Part shown: positions 44,791 through 53,457 of the stretch, in pieces
Numbering within the stretch: the stretch's first letter is position 1
Layout: each line of letters begins with the position of its first letter
Origin: Actinomycetes bacterium
GTDB taxonomy: Bacteria > Actinomycetota > Acidimicrobiia > Acidimicrobiales > Microtrichaceae
Assembly: GCA_024222295.1 (NCBI GenBank)
Contig: JAAEPF010000055.1
Span: forward strand, 62,001-126,000
Direction of reading: 5' to 3'
DNA: 64,000 nt
Program-made: the position numbers and the translations under genes
The notes under the pieces: generated by a model
What the model was told of the DNA's origin: nothing
The model's database searches: none
Seen by the model: only the letters and a program-made list of their open reading frames with translations

Positions 44791-47328
44791 TTACTGGGCG
44801 GTAACCGGGTTCTCCCAAGCGCCGGCAAGCCTCACGGCCAGCGTCGAGGCCGGCATCGCCGCCCCCCAGTGGAAGCCCTGCGCGCTGTCGCAACCCATCG
44901 TGCGCAGACTGTGCTCGGTGAGAGCGTCCTCCACGCCTTCGGCGACCACGTGCAGTCCGAGGTTGTGGCCCAGGTCGATCACCGAACGCACGATCGTGTC
45001 GTCGCGGTGCAGGTCGGCCACGAAGCTGCGGTCGATCTTGATCTCGTCGATCGGGAGCTCACGCAGGTACGCCAGCGACGAGTAGCCCGTGCCGAAGTCG
45101 TCCACGCTGAACTTCACTCCGTGGCGGCGCACCTCGTGCAACAGCGGCAGGCAGCGACTCGGATCGTCCATCAACTCCGTCTCGGTGATCTCGAAGCAGA
45201 GGCGCTCCGGTGCGATCACGGTGTTGGCCAGCAAGTCCTCGACCCAGTCCGCCAGCTGCGGGTCATAGAGGCTTCTGGCGGACAGGTTGATGCTCAGCGT
45301 CAGCTCGTGCTTGCCCAGCAGGCTCTCCATCTCGTCGGCAGCCTGTTCGCCGACACACTGTGTGAGCTCGCGTATGTTGCCCGACATCTCGGCCAGCTCG
45401 ATGAACTCCTCCGGTGGAAGGAGCCCGTGGCGGGGGTGGCGCCAGCGTACGAGCGCCTCCAGACCCACCGTGCGGTGGCTGCGCAGGTCGACCCGGGGCT
45501 GGTAGTGCACCTCCATGGCATCCGAGCGGATCGCCTCGCGCAGGTCACCCATGAGTTCGAGGCGCCTCACGGTGCTGAGTTCCTGGCCGGGCGAGTACAG
45601 CGTTGCGCCACCACCCGTGGCCTTGGCGCGGTACATCGCCGAGTCGGCCCGACGCAGCAGCGTCTCGCCATCGGAGCCATGGGTGGGTGCGACCGCAACG
45701 CCGACAGATGCTCCGACCTGGAAGCGGAACTCGCCGACCTCGAAGTGGGTTTCACAGGTGTCGAGGATGCGGCCCGCAACCTCGAGGGCGTGGTCCTCGC
45801 CGTAGCAGTCGGTCAACAACACGGCGAACTCGTCACCTCCGAGGCGTGCCACGAGGTCGCAGTTGCGGAGCCTGCGGCCGAGCCGGCGGGCGAACTCGGT
45901 GAGCACCCGGTCGCCGTACTCGTGGCCGAGCGCGTCGTTGATCTCCTTGAACTCGTCCAGGTCGACGACCAGGAGCGCGATCGGCGGGCAGTCCTTGCCG
46001 CCGAGCAGCTCGGCCAGCCGTTCGTTGAAGTGAGCCCGGTTGGGCAGGCCGGTGAGGGCATCGTGGTGTGCCTGATGACGGAAGGACTCGGCCAGGCGAG
46101 CGCGCTTGGTGACGTCCTCGAAAGACACACCCACGTGGTTGTCGGGCAGCGGCACAGCCCTGATCGCGAACACGTCGTCGGTGTCGCCGAGGCTCACGAA
46201 CGGGCTCTCGTAGGCCTCCGCGGCCCGAGCCACCGAGGCCAGGCGGTCCACCCACTCCTCGCTGATCGGTATGACCGACTGCAACGGCGAGGCAGATGTG
46301 ATCTTGCCGAACGTTGCCTCGCCGGCCGGGTTCATCGACACGATCTGCAGCGACGACGGGTCTTCTGTGTCGGCCAGATGCAACACGGTGAGGGCCACCG
46401 GGATGCCCCGGATGAACTCGGCATGGCCTCGCATGACCGACTCGCGGGCCCAGCGTTCGGACTCGTCGAACAAGAGCCCGCGGGCGCCCGCAACGGTGCC
46501 GTCGGAGTTGAGTGACACTGTTACGCGCTCGTGGATGTTCCGGTAGCTGCCCGTGTCGTCGAGGATCCGCACATGGGTCTCGGTGCTGCGGCCGTCGTCG
46601 TTGCGACGGCGAGCGTCGCTCAGGGCGTCTCGGTCATCGGGGTGGACCCTGGCCAGCTGGAAGCCGGGTCGTCCGAACTCGATGCTCGAGGTGCCGAGGG
46701 CTTCTGCCACGTTTCCGGACACGAAGGTCTTCGTGCCGTCGCCGTCCTGTTCCCACACGACCGCATCGAGACCGTTGACCAGGGCGTCGTAGCGACGTCG
46801 TGTGCGCGCAGCGCTCGAAGCGATGCTGTGCAGCACGATGATCGTGACGGTGGCGCAGATCGAGTAGGTGACCACACTCACGACCCACAACGCCGGCTGG
46901 TAGTAGAGCCCCGCTGCAAGCATTGCGACGCCGCAGGTGGCGGCGAGCACGGTGGATGTGCGGGGTCCGTACCAGAACACGTTGAGCGCTGTGATGCTGG
47001 CGTAAACGATTCCTGCGATGGGCAGCGCCTCTGGTGCCGCCCACAGGACCACCAGCGTGAGCGAGATGTCGGCGATCGGAATGGCGACGCTCGGCATGCC
47101 GGTTCGGGCGAGTCTCTCCAGTGCATGCAGATTGGCCAACACCTCACTGGCCGCCACGATCACGCCCAGCACCACCCGCCAGGGGCCGAACATGGGGATG
47201 ACCGCGATGATGATTCCCATCGTGACCGCGGTGACCATACGGACTGCGATGACGGCTGTGAACGCTCCCGGCTCCGGCAGCCGGCCTCCGACGCTGCGCT
47301 GTGCCTCCAACCCCGCAATGTCCTGCAT
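44791..47328 (-). CDS. Membrane GGDEF-EAL protein with PAS domains (c-di-GMP synthesis/breakdown)
   Basis: The 845-residue protein has an N-terminal membrane region of about five helices (residues about 20-165), then PAS-like sensor segments (about 180-410). A GGDEF domain with intact LGGDEFAVLL follows, then an EAL domain with intact EALVRW (TVGLEALVRWRHP) and NLSARSL, DDFGTGYSSL and KIDRSFV. Both diguanylate cyclase and phosphodiesterase sites look complete, so either activity or a switch is possible. GGGAG precedes ATG. The gene ends 11 bp before the Mcd-like gene, an unexpected link between second-messenger signalling and acyl-CoA metabolism. Confidence 0.92.
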   Translation of the reverse strand: MQDIAGLEAQRSVGGRLPEPGAFTAVIAVRMVTAVTMGIIIAVIPMFGPWRVVLGVIVAASEVLANLHALERLARTGMPSVAIPIADISLTLVVLWAAPEALPIAGIVYASITALNVFWYGPRTSTVLAATCGVAMLAAGLYYQPALWVVSVVTYSICATVTIIVLHSIASSAARTRRRYDALVNGLDAVVWEQDGDGTKTFVSGNVAEALGTSSIEFGRPGFQLARVHPDDRDALSDARRRNDDGRSTETHVRILDDTGSYRNIHERVTVSLNSDGTVAGARGLLFDESERWARESVMRGHAEFIRGIPVALTVLHLADTEDPSSLQIVSMNPAGEATFGKITSASPLQSVIPISEEWVDRLASVARAAEAYESPFVSLGDTDDVFAIRAVPLPDNHVGVSFEDVTKRARLAESFRHQAHHDALTGLPNRAHFNERLAELLGGKDCPPIALLVVDLDEFKEINDALGHEYGDRVLTEFARRLGRRLRNCDLVARLGGDEFAVLLTDCYGEDHALEVAGRILDTCETHFEVGEFRFQVGASVGVAVAPTHGSDGETLLRRADSAMYRAKATGGGATLYSPGQELSTVRRLELMGDLREAIRSDAMEVHYQPRVDLRSHRTVGLEALVRWRHPRHGLLPPEEFIELAEMSGNIRELTQCVGEQAADEMESLLGKHELTLSINLSARSLYDPQLADWVEDLLANTVIAPERLCFEITETELMDDPSRCLPLLHEVRRHGVKFSVDDFGTGYSSLAYLRELPIDEIKIDRSFVADLHRDDTIVRSVIDLGHNLGLHVVAEGVEDALTEHSLRTMGCDSAQGFHWGAAMPASTLAVRLAGAWENPVTAQ

Positions 47329-47627
47329 CGTTCTCCCGTCTGGCGGCCCGTTGGGCCGGGTGCGACACCCAACGTCGCTGGCCGAGTCAGTGCCACCATC
47401 GGGTGGTCACGGAATGTGCAGACTACGGCACAATCCGTGGGAGCGGTAGGGGGAAATGGTTCTGATCGCGCGCAAGTCTCGCGCGACCTCACTCTCTATC
47501 GCGCTGTGCGTTGTATTTGTGCACGCAAAGCGCGAGGCGGCAGCGGTTGGTCGCCGCGAACAGTGGCCGCTACCGTCCGCCACGCAACGCCCCACCCCCT
47601 CACCCCGAGCAGTCCCGGAGGACCAAC
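47329..47627. other. Intergenic region between the GGDEF-EAL gene and maoC
   Basis: This 299-bp divergent spacer carries no gene I can support. It contains GCGCG-N7-CGCGC, which could fold as a hairpin, and a TACCGT box near 47571 that may be the maoC -10. Confidence 0.4.
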
Positions 47628-48140
47628 ATGACCGTTCACGACCGCCAGTTCGGCCGCTACCTCGAGGACTTCGAACCCGGAGACGTCTACCGCCACTGGC
47701 CCGGCAAGACGATCACCGAGTACGACGACCACCTGTTCTGCATGATCACCATGAACCACCACCCGTTGCACACCAACGAATGGTTCGCCCAGAACGAGAC
47801 CGTGCACGGCAAGACCGTCGTGGTCGGCAACCTCGTCTACTCACTCGTACTCGGCATGTCTGTGCCCGACGTCTCGGGCGCTGCAATCGCCAACCTCGAA
47901 GTCGAAACCCTTCAGCACAAGAACCCCACCTTCCACGGCGACACGATCTACGCCGAGACCAAGGTCCTTGACAAGCGCGAGTCCTCCAAAGGGGACCGCG
48001 GCATCGTCACCGTCGAGACCAAGGGGTTCAACCAGGACGGAGTCGAGGTCTGTTTCTTCAGGCGCAAGGTCATGGTCTGGAAGGCCGAAGCCGCCCCACA
48101 GCGCAAGCGCCCGTACGACGACGACGTCTGGTCCGACTGA
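47628..48140 (+). CDS. MaoC family (R)-hydratase
   Basis: The 170-residue hot-dog-fold protein has the hydratase core in NHHPLHTNEWFAQ near residues 43-55 (Asn/Asp-His pattern) and HGDTIYAETKVLDKRES. It resembles actinobacterial MaoC proteins such as Rv2499c, encoded beside CitE in M. tuberculosis and proposed to hydrate itaconyl- or mesaconyl-type CoA esters. Here CitE-like and Mcd-like genes are 4-7 kb away, so mesaconyl- or methylbranched enoyl-CoA hydration is plausible (inference). It is shorter than the double hot-dog mesaconyl-CoA hydratase Mch. A GGAGG site precedes ATG by 7 nt. Confidence 0.85.
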   Translation: MTVHDRQFGRYLEDFEPGDVYRHWPGKTITEYDDHLFCMITMNHHPLHTNEWFAQNETVHGKTVVVGNLVYSLVLGMSVPDVSGAAIANLEVETLQHKNPTFHGDTIYAETKVLDKRESSKGDRGIVTVETKGFNQDGVEVCFFRRKVMVWKAEAAPQRKRPYDDDVWSD

Positions 48141-48255
48141 GGCCGCTTCTTTCGTCGACCGCCACCTACGTCCGTACGACTCGGGTGCTGCCGGGCTGAC
48201 GCACCGCTCGCCGCACGCCCCCTGCTTCGGCAGGAGGTTGCCCTTCGCCCGGGCC

Positions 48256-48261
48256 TAGGTT
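48256..48261 (+). promoter_or_regulatory. Leaderless -10 box (TAGGTT) for the methyltransferase
   Basis: TAGGTT ends 7 nt before the GTG at 48269, favouring that start over ATG at 48278. Confidence 0.4.
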
Positions 48262-48268
48262 TGGTGAG

Positions 48269-49048
48269 GTGAGTGGGATGCATCCGGTATCGACCGGGGG
48301 GTTCTCTTCGGCGGCGGGGAGTTATGCGCGGGCGCGGCCGGGGTATGCACGCGAAGCGGTCGGACTGGTGAAGGAAGCGGTGCGTGGCGGGCCTCTGCTC
48401 GACCTGGCGGCGGGCACCGGCATCCTCACCGGCCAGCTGTCGAGGGCCGGGGTCGAGGTGTACGCGGCGGAACCGGTGCCCGAGATGCTGGAGCAGCTCG
48501 TCAGGTCGCTGCCGGGCGTACCGGCCGTCGCCGCAACGGCGGAGGCGTTGCCGTTCGACACGGGATCCTTCGCAGCCCTGACGGTCGCGCAGGCGTTCCA
48601 CTGGTTCGACGCTCCAAGGGCACTGTCGGAGATCGCGCGGGTGCTGACCGAAGGCGGGGCCCTGGCGATGCTGTTCAACGTGCGTGACGAGTCAGCCGAC
48701 TGGGTGCGCGAACTCGCCGACCTCGTCGAGGACCGAAGCGGTGGCCGGCCCTATTCCGACCAGCGCGAACGCAGTTGGGAACAGGTGGTGGCCGACCATG
48801 GAGCCTTCGGTGCCGCGACCTTGCAGACGTTCGCCAACCCGGTGCCATCGAGCCCCGCATCGATACTCGAACGGCTGCGGTCGACATCCTTCGTTGCTGT
48901 CATGGACCACGAATCGCGTGAGTCCCTCCTGGCCGAGGCCGCCGAACTCGTGGCGGGCCACCCCGAGCTTCGCGGACGGGAGCGATTCGACTACCCGCAC
49001 CGCTGCGAAGTCCGGATATGGAGGACGCAGGGGCCAGAGCGCCAGTGA
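48269..49048 (+). CDS. Class I SAM-dependent methyltransferase
   Basis: The 259-residue protein has the SAM-binding motif I LLDLAAGTGILTGQL near residues 42-56. The acidic end of strand 2 is at VYAAEPVPEMLEQL, motif II is in GSFAALTVAQAFHWFD, and a post-motif is at LSEIARVLTEGGALAMLF. This matches the Methyltransf_11/UbiE-like group acting on small molecules. The substrate is unknown. It stands alone between maoC and the MBL hydrolase. Confidence 0.88.
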   Translation: MSGMHPVSTGGFSSAAGSYARARPGYAREAVGLVKEAVRGGPLLDLAAGTGILTGQLSRAGVEVYAAEPVPEMLEQLVRSLPGVPAVAATAEALPFDTGSFAALTVAQAFHWFDAPRALSEIARVLTEGGALAMLFNVRDESADWVRELADLVEDRSGGRPYSDQRERSWEQVVADHGAFGAATLQTFANPVPSSPASILERLRSTSFVAVMDHESRESLLAEAAELVAGHPELRGRERFDYPHRCEVRIWRTQGPERQ

Positions 49049-49200
49049 CGCCGTTTGCACGGCGGAGGTCGCGAGAATTCGGTCACAACCCATTCAGAAA
49101 TCCGCCTCATTCACCTAGAGTTCACCTTCCGGGTCCCGGTGGCCCGCACAGGGGAAACGGCTGACTCAGCCAGCCGCTACGAACACAGGGGACAACACAG

Positions 49201-50061
49201 GTGTCGACGGAGGTCACGTTCTTCGGGGTGCGCGGTTCCACGCCGTGCTCCAGTGACGCCCATCAGCGCTATGGCGGCAACACCTCCTGCGTGGTCCTCG
49301 AACGTCCCGGCCGCGAACCCCTCGTGTTCGACCTGGGTACGGGCCTGCGCTTCTTCGGGCTGCACCGCCCGCACCCCGAACCGTTCCGCGCCTCCGCGCT
49401 GGTCAGCCACCTCCACTGGGACCACGTGCAGGGAATCCCGTTCTTCGCCCCGCTGCTGACCGAAGGCGCCCACCTCGACCTGTACGGGCCCGCGCAACCC
49501 GACGGCTCACTCGAGCAGGTCATCAAGTCGTTCCTGACGCCTCCGTACTTCCCGGTCGAGCTCGATTCGCTTCCCTGCTCGATCAGCTTCCACGACATCA
49601 GCCCGGGCTCGTTCGACGTTGACGGCGCTGCGGTCACCGCAGCGATGGTTCCCCACGTTGGTCCCACCCTTGGCTTCCGGGTGGAGATCGACGGTTTGTC
49701 CGTCGCCTACGTGAGTGACCACCAACAGCCCGGTCCGGGCAGCAGGTGGGTCGCTCCGGAGGTGCTCGAGCTTTGCGCCGGGGTGGACGTGCTCATACAC
49801 GACGCCCAGTTCGATGACCTGGAATTCGAGATGCGCTCGGACTGGGGCCACTGCACCGTCGACTATGCCGTCGAGGTGGCGGTGCAGTCCGGAGCCCGCA
49901 CCCTTGCACTGTTTCACCACGACCCGAGCCACAGCGATGCACACATCGATGAACTTCTCGACGGTGCGCGCAACAGGGCTGCCGAGTCGAGTTCCGTCGA
50001 AGTGATCGCGGCCCATGAGGGACTCACGATCGCGCTCGACCGCGAGACCGCCGACAGCTGA
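49201..50061 (+). CDS. MBL-fold metallo-hydrolase
   Basis: The 286-residue metallo-beta-lactamase-fold protein has the dinuclear metal motif HLHWDH with H70, H72, D74 and H75. A further metal-binding histidine and aspartate are in AMVPHVGPTLGF and VLIHDAQFDD. The N-terminus TFFGVRGSTPC followed by RYGGNTSCV is typical of the phosphoribosyl cyclic phosphodiesterase/RNase Z-like branch, so a phosphodiester substrate is likely, though unproven. A GTG start at 49201 is used. The 152 bp upstream carry no gene. It is followed by the flavin reductase gene. Confidence 0.88.
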   Translation: MSTEVTFFGVRGSTPCSSDAHQRYGGNTSCVVLERPGREPLVFDLGTGLRFFGLHRPHPEPFRASALVSHLHWDHVQGIPFFAPLLTEGAHLDLYGPAQPDGSLEQVIKSFLTPPYFPVELDSLPCSISFHDISPGSFDVDGAAVTAAMVPHVGPTLGFRVEIDGLSVAYVSDHQQPGPGSRWVAPEVLELCAGVDVLIHDAQFDDLEFEMRSDWGHCTVDYAVEVAVQSGARTLALFHHDPSHSDAHIDELLDGARNRAAESSSVEVIAAHEGLTIALDRETADS

Positions 50062-50178
50062 ACGACGGCCCCCATACCGCACGGCGACAGCATTTCGGTG
50101 CCGTTGCGGTGTGCCGGTAGCCTCGCCCGCATCCGGCCCGGCCCGGATCCTCAACAGACCGCCACCCAGGAGAAACCC

Positions 50179-50703
50179 ATGGCCGACAGCACCGGAGCCG
50201 ACTCCGAGCACATGGACATCGAGATCGACCCCAAGGAGTTCCGAACGGTGCTCGGCCACTTCCCGACAGGCGTGACTGTGGTCGCAGGAGCAGACGACGC
50301 AGGAGCACACGGACTCGCGATCGGATCCTTCTTCTCGATCTCCCTCGACCCGCCGCTGGTCGGATTCTGTGTCGGGGAGTCATCGCAGTCATGGGCCAAG
50401 GTGGCCGCCACGGGCAGCTTCGCGGTCAACGTGCTCTCCGAGCACCAGGTGGAGCTGTCCAACGTGTTCGCCGGCAAGGCCGAGGACAAGTTCGCTGAGA
50501 TCTCCTGGCAGCCCGGGCCGGCAACCGGTTCCCCGTGGATCGACGACGCCGTGGCCCACATCGATTGCGAACTGGAGACCGACTATCCCGGCGGCGATCA
50601 CAAGATCGTGGTGGGCCGGGTGCGCACCATGCAGGTGCACCGTTCCGAGCACGGCCCGCTGCTGTTCTTCAAGGGCTCCTACGGTCGTCACGTCGGCATC
50701 TAG
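50179..50703 (+). CDS. Flavin reductase family protein
   Basis: The 174-residue FMN-binding split-barrel protein has FRTVLGHFPTGVTVVAG at the N-terminus, then GLAIGSFFSISLDPPLVGFC. FAVNVLSEHQVELSNVFAG and KIVVGRVRTMQVHR follow. The family (HpaC, HsaB, ActVB) supplies reduced flavin to two-component monooxygenases using NAD(P)H. No obvious oxygenase partner is adjacent. ATG at 50179 follows an AGGAG site. A TAGCCT box near 50117 could be its promoter. Confidence 0.9.
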   Translation: MADSTGADSEHMDIEIDPKEFRTVLGHFPTGVTVVAGADDAGAHGLAIGSFFSISLDPPLVGFCVGESSQSWAKVAATGSFAVNVLSEHQVELSNVFAGKAEDKFAEISWQPGPATGSPWIDDAVAHIDCELETDYPGGDHKIVVGRVRTMQVHRSEHGPLLFFKGSYGRHVGI

Positions 50704-50707
50704 AACA

Positions 50708-51244
50708 GTGCCGATCTACGCGCTGGGCCACCAGGAACCAGAGATCCACCCGGATGCCTACGTACATCCCGACGCAGTCGTGATCGGATCGGTCACCATC
50801 GGGGCGCGGTCCTCGGTGTGGCCCGGCGCCGTGTTGCGCGGCGACGACGGCGAGATCCACGTCGGCGAGGACTCCTCGGTGCAGGACGGTGCGGTCCTGC
50901 ACACAACACCGATGTGGGCGACCGTGCTCGGCAACCACGTGACGGTGGGCCACAACGCGCATCTCGAGGCCTGCACCGTGGAGGACAAGGCGCTGATCGG
51001 CTCCGGCTCCATCGTGTTGCACAACGCGCAGATCGGCCGCGAAGCGGTGGTGGGTGCCGGGGCGTTCGTGGGCAACAACAAGGTCGTGCCACCACTCGCC
51101 ATGGCGCTCGGCGTACCGGCGACGATCAAGCCGGACGCAGTCGAGCCGGGTCACTTCGACTTCGGCGTTCTGTCCTACGTGCACCGTGCGGAGCGCTACC
51201 GCGAGGAACTGCGCCGCCTTCCGGACCACGACACTGCCGGCTGA
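50708..51244 (+). CDS. Gamma-type carbonic anhydrase family protein
   Basis: The 178-residue protein is a left-handed beta-helix with hexapeptide repeats (VVIGSVTIGARSSVWPGAVL). Three metal-binding histidines are in HTTPMW and GNHVTVGHNAHLE, the ligand pattern of Cam-type gamma carbonic anhydrases. It may interconvert CO2 and bicarbonate, or be an inactive metal-binding homologue, as many bacterial members are. GTG at 50708 lies 4 bp after the flavin reductase stop, so the two are probably co-transcribed. Its last codons and stop lie at the beginning of a 25-bp tandem repeat. Confidence 0.85.
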   Translation: MPIYALGHQEPEIHPDAYVHPDAVVIGSVTIGARSSVWPGAVLRGDDGEIHVGEDSSVQDGAVLHTTPMWATVLGNHVTVGHNAHLEACTVEDKALIGSGSIVLHNAQIGREAVVGAGAFVGNNKVVPPLAMALGVPATIKPDAVEPGHFDFGVLSYVHRAERYREELRRLPDHDTAG

Positions 51245-51330
51245 GCCGGGAGTTCGCGGGGTCGGCTGAGCCGGGAGTTCGCGGGGTCGGCTGAGCCGGG
51301 AGTTCGCGGGGTCGGCTGAGCCGGGAGTTC
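51241..51330. repeat. 25-bp tandem repeat (3.6 copies) between convergent gene ends
   Basis: Three exact 25-bp units at 51241, 51266 and 51291 are followed by a 15-bp partial copy at 51316. The unit begins CTGAGCCGGGAGTTC and ends GGGGTCGG. The first copy contains the stop codon of the carbonic anhydrase gene, and the last ends at the stop of the DUF2752 gene, so the array fills the whole gap. It is not CRISPR-like, as there are no spacers. Confidence 0.9.
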
Positions 51331-51874
51331 AGCCGACGAACGAGTCGGAGTGCAGCCAGCGCGCCCACGTGGTGCCGGTGAAGTTGCGCACGATTCCGAA
51401 CGCGACGACCAACACCGCTGCGGTGACCGAGATCCACAGCGGTATCCGTTTGGGCTCGGAGTCGCCACCGCGCAGACGGCGGCCCATCCACCACAGCCAC
51501 ATGAGCACGGTGACGGGCAGCGCGACCGCGAGCACCACGTTGTGGTCCAGTGCATCGCCGATGTTGCCGCGCAACAGCGCGTTGGTTGCCCTGAGCCCGC
51601 CACAGAATGGGCAGTCGACTCCGAACACAGCTCGCGACCAGCAGAGCGGGGTCCCGCTGTCGCCGGGGTCGGCGGCGGCGACAGCGATGCACCCGCACAC
51701 CGTTACGGCGCCCAGGCCGAGCGGCAGTGCCACCCGGGACATGCGGGAGGGCCTGTCTGCGTGGACTCTGCCATCTGGGTGGTCGCCATCTCGCGGCTGC
51801 GCTCCCTCGGCCGGTTGCGCTGGCTGACCGGCCAGAGGTGCACCGGGTGGCGGGGTCATGAGGTCCACGGCCAA
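51329..51874 (-). CDS. DUF2752 family membrane protein (second copy)
   Basis: The protein of up to 181 residues has a Pro/Ala/Asp-rich N-terminal tail, then the family signature [19 protein letters not shown] near residue 86 and three transmembrane helices. The CPFCGG motif matches the CPFCGM of the DUF2752 protein at 42120, and the two are similar in length and topology. Its function is unknown. The start is approximate; an internal ATG at residue 6 is possible. It is transcribed away from sufB, and a 103-bp gap separates the two starts. Its stop codon abuts the end of a tandem repeat array. Confidence 0.75.
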   Translation of the reverse strand: MAVDLMTPPPGAPLAGQPAQPAEGAQPRDGDHPDGRVHADRPSRMSRVALPLGLGAVTVCGCIAVAAADPGDSGTPLCWSRAVFGVDCPFCGGLRATNALLRGNIGDALDHNVVLAVALPVTVLMWLWWMGRRLRGGDSEPKRIPLWISVTAAVLVVAFGIVRNFTGTTWARWLHSDSFVG

Positions 51875-51938
51875 ACGGTACCCCCATGGTGGTTGTCGGT
51901 GGTGTTCTGGCCGATGTCGGGTCAGCGGAGGGGTTTGT

Positions 51939-51960
51939 TACTATCCAGATGTTGTAAATA
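51939..51960 (+). promoter_or_regulatory. sufB promoter with degenerate suf operator
   Basis: ACTATC-N3-AT-N2-TGTAAAT at 51940-51959 matches the sufD operator/promoter at 15 of 20 positions. TAAATA at 51955-51960 is the likely -10, and an 18-nt gap follows before ATG with AGCGGAGG as ribosome site. The left palindrome arm is TACTAT rather than CACTAT, and the right arm is altered. Confidence 0.6.
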
Positions 51961-51977
51961 CCCCTAGCGGAGGCACC

Positions 51978-53372
51978 ATGTCGGTGGATCTCGATCTCTC
52001 CAAGTACTCCCTCGGATGGAGTGACGAGGAGGACTACGTATACAAGCCGAAGAAGGGCCTCACCGAGGACATCGTTCGCGAGATGTCCTGGATGAAGGGC
52101 GAGCCCGACTGGATGCTCAAGAACCGCATGAAGTCGCTGCGGGCCTTCGAGCGTCGCCCGATGCCGAACTGGGGCGGGGACATGTCGGAGATCTACTTCG
52201 ACGACATCTTCTATTACATCAAGCCCACCGAGGAGCAGGTCGAGGACTGGGACGACCTGCCCGAAGCCATCAAGTCCACCTACGAGAAGCTCGGTATCCC
52301 CGAGGCCGAACGCAAGTACCTCGCCGGGGTCACCGCCCAGTACGAGTCCGAGGTGGTGTTCCACCGCAACCGCGAGGACCTCGAGCGCCAGGGGGTCATC
52401 TTCTGTGACATGGACACTGCGCTGCGGGAGTACCCCGAACTGGTCAAGCAGTACTTCGGCAAGGTGATCCCCGCCAACGACAACAAGTTCTCCGCACTCA
52501 ACACGTCGGTGTGGTCGGGGGGCTCGTTCATCTACGTGCCTCCCGGCGTGAAGGTCGAGATGCCCCTGCAGGCCTACTTCCGCATCAACGCGGAAAACAT
52601 GGGCCAGTTCGAACGCACTCTGATCATCGCGGACAAGGGCTCCGAGGTGCACTACATCGAGGGTTGCTCGGCGCCGGTCTACACGTCCGACTCGCTGCAC
52701 TCGGCCGTGGTTGAGATCGTGGTCAAGGAGGCCGCCCGGGTCACCTACACCACGATCCAGAACTGGTCGTCCAACGTCTTCAATCTCGTCACGAAGCGCG
52801 CCGTGGTGGAGGCCGAAGGTCACATGGAGTGGATCGACGGCAATATCGGCTCCCGCCTCACGATGAAGTACCCAGCTGTGGTGATGGTGGGTCCGAAGGC
52901 TTCGGGCGAGGTGCTCTCGGTCGCCTACGCCGGTGCCGGCCAGCACCAGGACACCGGCGCCAAGATGACCCATGCCGCGCCGGAGACCACATCCAAGATC
53001 GTGTCCAAGTCGATATCGAAGGGCGGCGGTCGCTCGTCGTACCGGGGACTGGTGCGCGTGGAGGACGGTGCCCACGGCTGCCGGTCACATGTGCAGTGCG
53101 ACGCCCTCATCCTCGACGAGGACTCGATCTCCGATACGTACCCCTACATGGAGGTCGGTAGTCGCGACGCCGTCGTGGGCCACGAGGCGACCGTTTCGAA
53201 GGTGGCGGACGAGCAGCTCTTCTACCTGATGAGCCGCGGTCTCACCGAGGAGCAGGCGATGTCGATGGTGGTCAACGGTTTCATCGAGCCCGTGACCCGC
53301 ACCCTGCCCATGGAGTACGCAGTCGAATGGTCCCGCCTGATCGAACTCCAGATGGAAGGCAGCGTGGGCTGA
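51978..53372 (+). CDS. sufB: Fe-S cluster assembly protein SufB
   Basis: The 464-residue scaffold subunit of the SufBC2D complex is a beta-helix protein. It has the family stretch [20 protein letters not shown], then [20 protein letters not shown] and [20 protein letters not shown]. The Cys/Glu region and the C-terminal [14 protein letters not shown] to [18 protein letters not shown] match SufB, where conserved residues form the nascent cluster site with SufD. It works with the SufC ATPases and SufS/SufU encoded 3-8 kb downstream. ATG at 51978 has GGAGG 5 nt upstream. A suf-type operator precedes it, so it likely responds to Fe-S demand. Confidence 0.96.
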   Translation: MSVDLDLSKYSLGWSDEEDYVYKPKKGLTEDIVREMSWMKGEPDWMLKNRMKSLRAFERRPMPNWGGDMSEIYFDDIFYYIKPTEEQVEDWDDLPEAIKSTYEKLGIPEAERKYLAGVTAQYESEVVFHRNREDLERQGVIFCDMDTALREYPELVKQYFGKVIPANDNKFSALNTSVWSGGSFIYVPPGVKVEMPLQAYFRINAENMGQFERTLIIADKGSEVHYIEGCSAPVYTSDSLHSAVVEIVVKEAARVTYTTIQNWSSNVFNLVTKRAVVEAEGHMEWIDGNIGSRLTMKYPAVVMVGPKASGEVLSVAYAGAGQHQDTGAKMTHAAPETTSKIVSKSISKGGGRSSYRGLVRVEDGAHGCRSHVQCDALILDEDSISDTYPYMEVGSRDAVVGHEATVSKVADEQLFYLMSRGLTEEQAMSMVVNGFIEPVTRTLPMEYAVEWSRLIELQMEGSVG

Positions 53373-53444
53373 GCTGCGCGAAGCCCACCCGTTGAGGGGC
53401 GGGCCGGTCGGGGGAGAGGAGGGGGAAGGCAGCGTGGGCTGAGC
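53354..53444. repeat. Direct 21-bp duplication of the sufB 3' end
   Basis: The 21 bp at 53354-53374, which encode the last five codons and stop of sufB, recur exactly at 53424-53444, 70 bp downstream. The intervening sequence is GC-rich and may fold. The copy lies outside any gene, just before the end of the PAS/GGDEF-like gene. Confidence 0.85.
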
Positions 53445-53457
53445 CGGCTTCGGCTGG

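Noticed and set aside
51241-51330. 25-bp repeats as a CRISPR array
   Set aside because: Units are contiguous with no spacers, and no cas gene is present.
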